A stretch of DNA of 28,347 nucleotides from Candidatus Geothrix odensensis (GTDB lineage Bacteria; Acidobacteriota; Holophagae; Holophagales; Holophagaceae), in NCBI GenBank assembly GCA_016714685.1, contig JADKCH010000026.1:1-28347 (forward strand). Direction: 5' to 3'. Below the pieces are notes generated by a model that saw only the letters and a program-made list of their open reading frames with translations, made no database searches and was not told the origin of the DNA. Position numbers and translations under genes: made by a program. Below, in pieces: positions 1-5,960 of this stretch (the stretch's first letter is position 1; every line of letters starts with the position of its first letter).

Positions 1-11
1 AACCGTTATGT
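1..11 (+). other. Possible right end of a preceding attC or attI site
   Basis: GTTATGT at 5-11 resembles the right core (GTTRRRY) that would start cassette 1; VCR-type cores also use GTTATG. Only these bases are present. The left core of the cassette 1 attC (CGCTAAC, 706-712) is not a good complement of it, so the call is weak. Confidence 0.3.
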
Positions 12-77
12 TGCTCTCCCTCAAATGGAAACGCCTGATAAGCGTCTACTACTCACCCTAATCAGGAGGTCCTTCAC

Positions 78-669
78 ATGCCGAGCAAAATGAAGGCATC
101 CGTCGCGCTCATCCTTGCCTTTATAATCTCCCGTTGGCATAGGCATGTCTCATCCGTTTTGGTTGCTTTCCTGTTGATAGCAGCCACACCTATTTCCGCA
201 TTTGCGAAGGGTCCAGAGGGTTGGAAGGTATTTACAGATTCCGATGAAAAAATTCAGTTCCTATCCATAGGATTGCCTAAAAAACAACAAGTCAACAATC
301 CAGATATTACTAGGATCATTTGGCATTTGGGGTCCTTGAGGATGGCACCAATGGATGTCGATGCGATGCGCTTAATAAAGGAAGCCTTGCAGTTTTGATG
401 TCGTAAAGCAATCAAAAAATTTGCGTAATGGGCTAGAAAGTAAAGGTAAATTAAGAATTACCGCTGAGAATTGCGTTAAGATCGCTGGATACCCTGCGAT
501 CGAATTTCAAACGACATCTGTCACCTCAACTGAGAGTACCTGGCATGGGATAGTTCGCATGGTTGTTATCGACAATGCCATGTATACCCTTTCAATTGCT
601 GTTCCCAACTCTTCGCGTCTCCAAGATAGGCAAGTCAACGAATTCCTGTCATCACTGAAAAAAAATTGA
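78..669 (+). pseudogene. Cassette 1: secreted PsbP/DUF1795-like protein, one frameshift
   Basis: Two reading frames join into one protein. The first (ATG at 78, strong Shine-Dalgarno AGGAGG at 64-69) encodes a hydrophobic signal sequence ending near ISAFA, then a domain with FTDSDEKIQF and GLPKKQQ. It stops at TGA 396-398. The next frame continues immediately as SFDVVKQSKNLRNGLESKG, then GYPAIEFQ and a conserved-looking end (MYTLSIAVP, VNEFLSSLKK). One extra or missing base in the TTTT run at 393-396 accounts for the break. The order of elements (amphipathic start, GYPxxEF, a short YxLxV strand, a terminal FLSSL helix) resembles small exported PsbP/DUF1795-type proteins. Function is unknown; it is predicted periplasmic or secreted. 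It is followed by attC1, as expected for a cassette gene. The break may be a sequencing error. Confidence 0.55.
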
Positions 670-705
670 ACATACGAGCAGCAGAATCACACTGCCTGAA
701 TACTT

Positions 706-804
706 CGCTAACCCTTCGCTCAACTCGGACCCAACCGTGAACATTTTCCGCCATCACGGCTTCTCCAGCCCCACGGTTGGGCCGGTTAGCTTCCTCCGTT
801 AGGT
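706..804 (+). other. attC recombination site 1
   Basis: Left core CGCTAAC at 706-712 and right core GTTAGGT at 798-804 (fits GTTRRRY). Inner boxes GCTCAACTCGG (718-728) and CCGGTTAGC (782-790) pair if one C and one T on the left arm are bulged. This matches the extrahelical bases that integron integrases read in folded attC. A perfect 10-bp stem follows (730-739 with 772-781) enclosing a 32-nt loop. The site is about 99 bp, within the known attC range. Confidence 0.8.
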
Positions 805-818
805 GCACGAGGGCCCAA

Positions 819-1305
819 ATGACCGAATACAGCCTTGAATTTAGTGAAAGCTTGCTGAAACAGCTCAGTCCCTTATAGCAAGCGGACTCAACAATTTCGC
901 AACGAGACAAACCGCTTTTTATTTAAGCCTCTTATCAGCCGAGATATCTCTTAAGGCCCTGCTCGAAAAAGCAGAAAGTCCCTCAGGCAGATCTGAGCAA
1001 GGTCCCACAATCTGTCACTTCTACTAATGGATCTATCCGCGTGTGAAATTCATAAAGAGATTGCTCCAGGAGTTCCATACTGGGTTTCTGCATCCGAGGT
1101 ACGTGGTCAAAGCGTAGACCCAGCTTTTGGGAATGGAACGATCGGAACTTTGATTGAAGGCGAAAAATACGGAGCCTCCAGGTATCCAAACCGAATTCGA
1201 TACGGCAACAAGTTGAAGCATTTCCCCCCTGAAGCCATGTCAAAAATGGCGCTCAACCTCATCGCCTGGGCCAAGCTTCACTTCGATACGATTCGCCTGG
1301 TTTAG
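819..1305 (+). pseudogene. Cassette 2: HEPN-like domain protein, broken
   Basis: Three frames assemble into one protein. ATG at 819 gives MTEYSLEFSESLLKQLSPL, stopping at 876-878. The next frame continues IASGLNNFATRQTAFYLSLL and SAEISLKALLEKA. A third frame then gives KSLRQI, a TGA at 994-996, ARSHNLSLLLMDLSACEI, and continues to the end at 1305. The helix with AEISLKALLEKAG, followed by a RSHNLSLLL helix, resembles HEPN proteins (helical RNases or MNT partners, often toxins). The C-terminus is rich in aromatic and glycine residues (VPYWVSASEVRG, YPNRIRYG) and ends in a helix. Repair needs two single-base indels and one substitution, since TGA could come from CGA. The RxxxxH motif cannot be assigned with certainty. 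The HEPN call rests on pattern recognition only. Confidence 0.5.
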
Positions 1306-1318
1306 CTACTGACATAGC

Positions 1319-1439
1319 ACCCAACCCTGCGCTCAAGTTGGACCCGCCTGCATTGCCCTTCGCTCCCTTGCAAATTCCCTTCCTCGGCTCTGCTCAATGA
1401 CTCGGTGCAGGCGTGGCCGGTTAGCTAGTTTCGTTAGGC
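1319..1439 (+). other. attC recombination site 2
   Basis: Left core ACCCAAC (1319-1325, fits RYYYAAC) and right core GTTAGGC (1433-1439, fits GTTRRRY). Inner boxes are GCTCAAGTTGG (1331-1341) and CCGGTTAGC (1417-1425); the latter is identical to the same box in attC1. CGCCTGCA at 1345-1352 pairs perfectly with 1406-1413. Length is about 121 bp. Confidence 0.8.
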
Positions 1440-1623
1440 GCAAAACAATTGATGCCCATTCCTCCCCTCCTAGGCAGACTGAAGGAGATTTGTGATAAAC
1501 GCTTTGATATTAATCATTGTTGGCATAATTTATAAAAAATATTATGGTAAATTATTATTTTTTCTTTAATTGATATTTTTATATTTGTAAGAATTTATCA
1601 TAAAGAGACGGAACCATTAAAAA

Positions 1624-1833
1624 ATGTGTATCGTTACTTGTCAGGCCAATAGACAGCATTTTATGGCCAACAACAGTTGCTCTTTTTTCGATAAGCACTA
1701 CTTTCTTTCCATTCTATCTCTTCTTTATGGATTCTATATTGGCAGTTGCGGTGCAGATCTGACCCCAAGTGAAAAGGATAAGTTACAATCTCCTTTCCCA
1801 CCACAAACGCAAGAAAATAAAAACAAAATATAA
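1624..1833 (+). CDS. Cassette 3: small putative lipoprotein
   Basis: This is a short open frame of 69 residues from ATG 1624, or 56 residues from the second ATG at 1663. The second start gives a short polar start, a hydrophobic core (FLSILSLLYGFYIG) and then GSC followed by ADLTPSEKDK. This looks like a lipoprotein signal with a loose lipobox (I-G-S-C). The mature part is only about 35 residues, polar, and ends in a Gln/Asn/Lys-rich tail. GAGACGG at 1605-1611 could serve the first ATG. Cassette arrays commonly carry tiny exported proteins of unknown function. No family is recognised. Confidence 0.4.
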   Translation: MCIVTCQANRQHFMANNSCSFFDKHYFLSILSLLYGFYIGSCGADLTPSEKDKLQSPFPPQTQENKNKI

Positions 1834-2104
1834 TTTATTTATACAATCACTTTTATCGGGTTTCAGTATGGAATTTTGCAATTTCCGGCGCAGTTTACCT
1901 TATAGTGATGATTTACTTTATTAGCTATTCCCATCTGTTTTACTGTCAGTATTTCCATCCTATGGATAATATTTTATATGATATTTTCACGATATATTTT
2001 AAAAATAAATGGTACAGCACATCTTGGTAAAGATTTTATGTAGTTATTATATCTTTGAACCTAGGCATCGCCATGCTTCAAAATGAAACTGATCCGAACT
2101 CAGC
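1834..2104 (+). other. AT-rich non-coding tail of cassette 3
   Basis: This is very AT-rich sequence between the small lipoprotein frame and attC3, with stops in all frames and no recognisable gene. The 180 bases before the lipoprotein (1442-1623) are similar. Either cassette 3 is mostly non-coding or it once held a larger gene that has decayed. Confidence 0.5.
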
Positions 2105-2160
2105 GCCTAACCCTCCGCTTACAGGTCCATCCAAGTAGTTGATGGGTAATGTAGTTAACT
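2105..2160 (+). other. attC recombination site 3 (degenerate right half)
   Basis: The left core GCCTAAC (2105-2111), extended to GCGCCTAAC, is an exact complement of the start of this cassette at 1433-1441. A 5-bp stem (2127-2131 with 2141-2145) lies centrally. The proposed right core GTTAACT (2154-2160) does not fully fit GTTRRRY, and the inner right box is poorly matched. This would be the last site of the array, joined to non-cassette DNA. Confidence 0.5.
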
Positions 2161-2257
2161 TTTGACTCTGAATCCTTCACACACCTATTCCCATGCACTC
2201 AATCAGGCCCAACCTTGATTATCCCGGTGGCTTTTTGTTGTCGATAGACTGGCGCCA

Positions 2258-2575
2258 ATGATTGCTCGGAAGAGATCAATGGGATGCCGACACGACAACA
2301 CCAGCGCCGAAGACGGCACCCGGTCCCCGCCTCAGGTGTGCGATGACTGCGGAGTGGCCGTGGTGGAACCGCCGGGATGGTGGCCCACTGATCCACCTCG
2401 GATGCAGTGGGTGAGGCGGTTGATCCCAACACCGAAGGGTGGATGCTTGGGGCTGAACTCTCAGGCCAACCATTGGCTTGAATTCCTGATAGGGTCGTCC
2501 AATCACACCGTGGGTGAGATATGGAAGAGAAAGACCTTGCTGCTGTGGGGTTTGGAATTCGGTTGGGGCGTTTGA
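2258..2575 (+). CDS. Hypothetical small protein with possible zinc ribbon
   Basis: The open frame has candidate starts at 2258 and 2279. The segment from 2279 reads MGCRHDNTSAEDGT, then PPQVCDDCGVAVVEPPGWWP. The spaced Cys/His pattern (C-x-H about 20 residues before C-x2-C) and the PPGWW motif resemble small zinc-ribbon proteins. The second half is less convincing and runs over the start of the Lys-rich gene at 2521, so the true end may be hidden by a frame break near 2420-2520. No family assignment is possible. Confidence 0.3.
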   Translation: MIARKRSMGCRHDNTSAEDGTRSPPQVCDDCGVAVVEPPGWWPTDPPRMQWVRRLIPTPKGGCLGLNSQANHWLEFLIGSSNHTVGEIWKRKTLLLWGLEFGWGV

Positions 2576-3067
2576 AGGAAGCTTTCGTGGCTTTCGGACG
2601 AACCCTCACGGCAGCCAAAACGTAAAGGAAGCAAAGGCCGCAGTCGAGAAGATCGAGAAGGATTTGTCAGAGGTCTTGCAGAACCTTCTAACCCTGGCCC
2701 CGATATTGATCAAGCAGATCGTGTCATCAAGGCGTCTGAGAACTTGCCGACAAGGCCAGCCAAACTGAAGGTGGTAAAGGAACTGAGAAAAGGTCGGGCC
2801 TCCTGCAAGAAGCCCGCACGGAAGCCAGTCAGGAAGCCCGCCAAGAAGGCCGCTGCAAAGGGTGGACCCGGCGCCACAGCGGGTGCCGACAGGAAGCCCG
2901 CCAAGAAAGCGGCACCGAAGAAGCCTGTGAAGAAGGCCACACCAAGGAAGCCTGTCAGGAAGCCAGTCAAGAAGGCGGCGCCGAAAAGGGCACCGTCCAG
3001 GATTACGGCAGGCAGGACCAGAAAAGGCCTAGGAGCAAAGATAAAGCGGACGCCAGTTAAGGGCTGA
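2521..3067 (+). pseudogene. Histone H1/AlgP-like Lys-Pro-Ala-rich protein, two frameshifts
   Basis: ATG at 2521 starts MEEKDLAAVGFGIRLGRLKE, continuing into a helical FGRTLTAAK segment. Adding one A to the run at 2617-2620 continues NVKEAKAAVEKIEKDLSEVL without a stop. Adding one C to the run at 2698-2701 then continues DIDQADRVIKASENL and the C-terminal tail. The tail (about 2760-3067) is built of short repeats of the KPARKPVRKPAKKAA type, typical of bacterial histone-H1-like and AlgP-like DNA-binding proteins. The likely role is nucleoid or DNA binding, inferred from composition only. Both breaks sit in 4-base homopolymers, so a sequencing error is the simplest explanation. No strong ribosome-binding site is seen. 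Confidence 0.55.
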
Positions 3068-3165
3068 CGGTCCTGCACCATTGTTACAATGTCCCTCCCC
3101 TTCCAAGGAGCGCAGATGGCGCCTGGAGGGACCATGTTCAGTCGAAGACAGCACAAAGTTCGAAG

Positions 3166-3462
3166 GTGCCGGTGCGGGATGGGCTCACCCTCCTGCTTGA
3201 TCTCGCTGTCGTGCAGCTTGAAGCCCACGGATCGGTGAGGTCACCAGCGGGGCCATGGATTGCCGCTGCGAGGGTGCTGCTCGTCACCAGGCACACATGC
3301 GGATGGGACTTGGAACACACCCCAATGACCCTCCTGGAGCCCCTGCTGGCCCATCGTGGGTGGACCTTCAACTGGGAGGGCGCAGACCTGGTGCTCACGC
3401 TGCCTGGATGGGTTCAGCCCACTGCGGTCATCGTGGCGATCCAGGACCGGCTGCTCGACTAG
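3166..3462 (+). CDS. Hypothetical protein, 98 residues
   Basis: The frame opens at GTG 3166 and is open further upstream without a clear ATG. It encodes a protein ending HRGWTFNWEGADLVLTLPGW, then VQPTAVIVAIQDRLLD and a stop. The hydrophobic/polar alternation and the clean end look protein-like, but no family is recognised. The opposite strand is also open through much of this stretch and could be the coding one; part of a minus-strand frame from 3228 (starting MGFKLHDSEIKQEGE) also looks plausible. Confidence 0.3.
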   Translation: MPVRDGLTLLLDLAVVQLEAHGSVRSPAGPWIAAARVLLVTRHTCGWDLEHTPMTLLEPLLAHRGWTFNWEGADLVLTLPGWVQPTAVIVAIQDRLLD

Positions 3463-3539
3463 GTGGCCGGTTCCTTCTTGAACCCTCGCACCACCCAGTT
3501 GAAGCCGAGGCCGAAGGCCAGGATGGAGAGCCGTGGAAC

Positions 3540-3972
3540 AAGCTAGATGAGGAAGGCATAGCCCACAACCTTTATCCGGGCGGCCCGGGTGGGGCGCGCA
3601 GTCAGCCCAACAGCCTTCCCCAGCTTAGCGCCCAGCCTATAGACCGAAGATCCAACCAAGCGGTGCCCTCTGTTCCTGTTATCCAAAGAAATGAAGAGAG
3701 GGCCTTCCTGTTCTACGGACGGCGACCCAGGCTTTCAATGACTCAAGGGTTCTTGGTGGGATCGAAATGCTCTCTCCTTCTCCAGCCTGCTTTCCCAAGG
3801 ATGGCCATCCTAGCTTCAGCTAGGTCCAGGTCACAGAGGTCCAAGGAGATCAACTCCACGCGCCTCAAGCCCATCCCATACAGGGCCCTGATGATGGCCG
3901 TGTCGCGGATGGATTTGGCGTCACTGGAAGCATTGAGGTGTTCCAGCATATTGCTGACACCCTGAGGGCCTT
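3540..3972 (-). pseudogene. Tyrosine recombinase/integrase remnant (XerC/D-like)
   Basis: On the minus strand, 3949-3743 encodes RDTAIIRALYGMGLRRVELI, then SLDLCDLDLAEARMAILGK. This is the hallmark segment of phage-integrase-family recombinases around the first catalytic Arg (GLRxxEL). After frame breaks, further recognisable pieces follow: TLESLKAWVAVR, LFISLDNRNRGHRL, and GSSVYRLGAKLGKAVGLTAR. The next stretch should be HGLRH, with the catalytic His and Arg, but reads as degenerate sequence, and no terminal Tyr is seen. The N-terminal core-binding domain is also missing: the frame closes upstream near 3975. It is therefore an inactive fragment. It lacks the extra insertion typical of IntI and is probably not the integrase of the neighbouring array. 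A tRNA pair lies about 300 bases away. Confidence 0.6.
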
Positions 3973-4183
3973 TAGTTCAGGTCATTGATAAACCTGAGCC
4001 CGACTAAGAGGACCTGGTCACCATACGGGGCATACCCCGCGTGACTCTCGTTCATGTCGGAGCCCAGGACTTTCACGCTATGGCACTGGGCGCCTCCGAG
4101 GTAGTCGGTGGCCCGGGTGATTCTGCCTGGAGTCTGTCTTAGGGTGTAGTGGTCCGGGGACGGATTTTGAACATCTCATAAAC
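3972..4183 (-). pseudogene. C-terminal fragment of an unrecognised protein
   Basis: An open minus-strand frame without a start codon reads QNPSPDHYTLRQTPGRITR, ATDYLGGAQCHSVKVLGSDM, NESHAGYAPYGDQVLLVGL and RFINDLN, then stops at 3974-3972. Codon use and composition look coding. No family is recognised; the last strand (QVLLVGLRFINDLN) could be the end of a beta-structured protein. It abuts the truncated recombinase, so a deletion or insertion may have joined two fragments here. The stretch 3463-3539 shows nothing clear apart from a short minus-strand frame ending GLGFNWVVRGFKKEPAT. Confidence 0.3.
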
Positions 4184-4190
4184 ACGGACA

Positions 4191-4216
4191 AGCAAAAGGC
4201 CCGGTTGCCCGGGCCT
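4191..4216 (-). terminator. Rho-independent terminator of the tRNA unit
   Basis: AGGCCCGG (4197-4204) pairs with CCGGGCCT (4209-4216). Read on the minus strand, the hairpin is followed by TTTTGCT. It lies just downstream of tRNA-Glu. Confidence 0.75.
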
Positions 4217-4231
4217 AAGTGCTTTATTTAC

Positions 4232-4306
4232 TGGTAGGGCTAACGGGATTTGAACCCGTGTTACCGCCGTGAAAGGGCGGTGTCCTGACCCCTAGACGAT
4301 AGCCCC
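4232..4306 (-). tRNA. tRNA-Glu (anticodon UUC)
   Basis: The minus strand reads GGGGCTATCGTCTAGGGGTC at the 5' end, with anticodon stem CCGCC/GGCGG and loop CTTTCAC giving anticodon TTC (Glu). The T arm contains GGTTCAAATCC. The acceptor 3' end is TAGCCCT plus A and an encoded CCA. The first acceptor pair is G-U. Length is 75 nt. It shares a transcript with the upstream tRNA-Lys, 13 nt away. Confidence 0.93.
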
Positions 4307-4319
4307 ATGGGGTGGAACT

Positions 4320-4394
4320 TGGTGGGCCCTGCGGGATTTGAACCCGCGGCCAACGGCTTAAAAGGCCGCTGCTCTACCGCTGAGCTAAGGGCCC
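4320..4394 (-). tRNA. tRNA-Lys (anticodon UUU)
   Basis: The minus strand starts GGGCCCTTAGCTCAGCGGTA (acceptor and D arm). Anticodon loop CTTTTAA gives TTT (Lys). The T arm contains GGTTCAAATCC, the acceptor closes with GGGCCC, and CCA is encoded. Length is 75 nt. Confidence 0.94.
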
Positions 4395-4498
4395 TTGTCG
4401 GTGGAGCCGGGACCGCGAACCCTCGAGCGCGCGGTGCACGCGAGCGTGCGATGCCCGGGTGGGCAGGAGGATCAGTGTGCCTGTGAACAGGCCGGGAG

Positions 4499-5815
4499 TC
4501 AACCCAGCAGCGGCTGGAGGAAGGTTCCGGGATAGAGGCAGCCCTCTTGGCGGTCGGGTCCGGTGCTGAGGTAGCTGATGGGCACGGCCACGCTCTCGGC
4601 CAGGGATTCGAGGTAGGCCTGGGCCTGGGTGGGCAGCTGCCGGTGGTCGGTGATGCCGCGGGTGCTGGTCCAGCCCTTGAACCGCTTCACCTCGGGCTGC
4701 AGCCCGGCCCAGTCGGCGGCGCAGCTGGGCAGCTGGGTGGTGAGGGTGCCTTCGCCGGTGCGGTAGCCCACGATGAGGCCCACCTCGTCCATGCCGTCGA
4801 GCACGTCCAGCTTCATGATGGCCAGGCCATCCACGCCGTTGGTGCGGCAGGCGTGGGCGGTGATGGGGGCGTCGAACCAGCCGCAGCGGCGGGGGCGGCC
4901 CGTGGTGGTGCCGAACTCGCGGCCCACCTCGCGGATGCGGTCACCGGTGGCGTCCAGCAGCTCCGCGGGGAAGGGGCCGGCGCCCACGCGGGTGGTGTAG
5001 GCCTTGGCGATGCCCAGGATCTGGCCCACGGCCTTGGGCGGCAGGCCGGTGCCCGTGAAGAGGCCGCCCAGGCTGCAGTTGCTGGAGGTGACGAAGGGGT
5101 AGGTGCCGTGGTCGATGTCGAGCAGGGTGGCCTGGGCGCCCTCGAAGAGGATGCTGTCGCCGCGCTCCCAGGCATTCAGCAGGTGGCCCTGGGCGTCACC
5201 GATGAAGCGGAGGAAGGGCTCGGCGGTGCGCAGCAGGCCCTCGACGATGGCTTCGAGGCTGGGCAGGGGGGTCTCGCTGCCCAGACGCAGGCGCACCTCC
5301 GCGTAGCCGGGCTCGATGCGCTCGGCCAGGGTCTCGGGGTGGCGCAGGTCGCCCAGGCGGATGCCCATGCGGGCGGCCTTCATCTCGTAGGCGGGACCGA
5401 TGCCGCGGCCGGTGGTGCCGATCTTGGCGCCCACCTTGTCGGCGCGGATCTCGCGCCACTGGTCCAGGGCGATGTGGTGGGGCAGGATGACGTGGGCCTT
5501 CTCGGACAGCAGCAGGCGGCCACTCAGGTCAAACCCGCGGGCTTTGAGCCGGTCCAGTTCCTGCTGGAAGACCTCCAGGTTCAGCACCACGCCGTTGCCC
5601 ACCACCAGAAAGCAGCCGGGGTGCAGGGCGCCGCTGGGCACCTGGTGCAGGGCGATGCTCACGCCATCCACCACCACGGTGTGGCCGGCGTTGTTGCCGC
5701 CCTGGAAACGGACCACCTGCTTGAACTTCGGGCTGAGCAGGTCCACGACCTTGCCCTTGCCCTCGTCGCCCCACTGGAGGCCAAGGATCGCCAGATTGGT
5801 CCTAGCCAGGCTCAT
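4499..5815 (-). CDS. purA: Adenylosuccinate synthetase
   Basis: PurA uses GTP to join IMP and aspartate, the first committed step from IMP to AMP, in the cytoplasm. The 438-residue protein is close to the usual length of about 430. Visible motifs are LGLQWGDEGKGKVVDLL at residues 11-27 (phosphate loop and catalytic Asp), GGNNAGHT near residue 45 with the catalytic His, IGTTGRGIGPAYEMKAAR (IMP binding), TYPFVTSSNC, and GTTTGRPRRCGWFDA near the C-terminal third. The ATG at 5815 is preferred over an in-frame ATG at 5878. It matches the family N-terminus and has a good Shine-Dalgarno (GGGAGG) a few bases upstream. It is divergent from clpC. The tRNA-Lys/Glu pair lies downstream on the same strand. 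Confidence 0.97.
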   Translation of the reverse strand: MSLARTNLAILGLQWGDEGKGKVVDLLSPKFKQVVRFQGGNNAGHTVVVDGVSIALHQVPSGALHPGCFLVVGNGVVLNLEVFQQELDRLKARGFDLSGRLLLSEKAHVILPHHIALDQWREIRADKVGAKIGTTGRGIGPAYEMKAARMGIRLGDLRHPETLAERIEPGYAEVRLRLGSETPLPSLEAIVEGLLRTAEPFLRFIGDAQGHLLNAWERGDSILFEGAQATLLDIDHGTYPFVTSSNCSLGGLFTGTGLPPKAVGQILGIAKAYTTRVGAGPFPAELLDATGDRIREVGREFGTTTGRPRRCGWFDAPITAHACRTNGVDGLAIMKLDVLDGMDEVGLIVGYRTGEGTLTTQLPSCAADWAGLQPEVKRFKGWTSTRGITDHRQLPTQAQAYLESLAESVAVPISYLSTGPDRQEGCLYPGTFLQPLLG

Positions 5816-5960
5816 GTCGCCCTCCCAGCCTTCCAGGATACCGGCGCAAGCCCATCCTTCCCAGCCGAAAGGGGACAAGGGTGCCGGAAGGCGCTACCCT
5901 GGTAGACCGCTCCGGAACCATCCTGGCCCCGGCGCCATCCCTGACCCGGAAGGGTGTCCC
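5816..5960. promoter_or_regulatory. Divergent purA/clpC intergenic promoter region
   Basis: These 145 bases between divergent start codons must hold both promoters. TACCCT at 5896-5901 is a weak -10 candidate for clpC. No convincing -35 box, CIRCE element (the inverted repeat bound by HrcA) or CtsR-like operator was found. Confidence 0.35.

Larger units (their letters stand above)
5..2160 (+). mobile_element. Integron gene-cassette array (three cassettes, no integrase in window)
   Basis: Three attC-like sites (706-804, 1319-1439, 2105-2160) each follow a short + strand gene, the normal cassette layout. The block is much more AT-rich than the core genes at 4.5 kb and beyond. The strongest support is reciprocal. 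In an integron the left core (R'') of a site should be complementary to the right core that starts the same cassette. Cassette 3 starts GTTAGGCGC (1433-1441) and its R'' is GCGCCTAAC (2103-2111), complementary at 9 of 9 bases. Cassette 2 starts GTTAGGTGC (798-806) and its R'' is GCACCCAAC (1317-1325), complementary at 8 of 9. Site orientation puts attI and intI to the left, outside the window. No integron integrase is visible, so whether the array is active is unknown. Confidence 0.75.

Noticed and set aside
3475..3540. ABC-permease-like end (GLGFNWVVRGFKK) on the minus strand
   Set aside because: Only about 20 residues after an in-frame stop; too short to assign.
3540..3972. Recombinase fragment as the integron integrase
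   Set aside because: It lacks the IntI-specific insertion, looks XerC/D or phage-like, is truncated, and lies at the wrong end of the array.
4547..5905. A 452-codon open frame on the plus strand opposite purA
   Set aside because: Low-complexity Gly/Ala/Gln/Val composition; purA on the other strand carries all family motifs.
5816..5960. CIRCE or CtsR operator in front of clpC
   Set aside because: Neither the CIRCE inverted repeat nor the CtsR heptad repeat was found.
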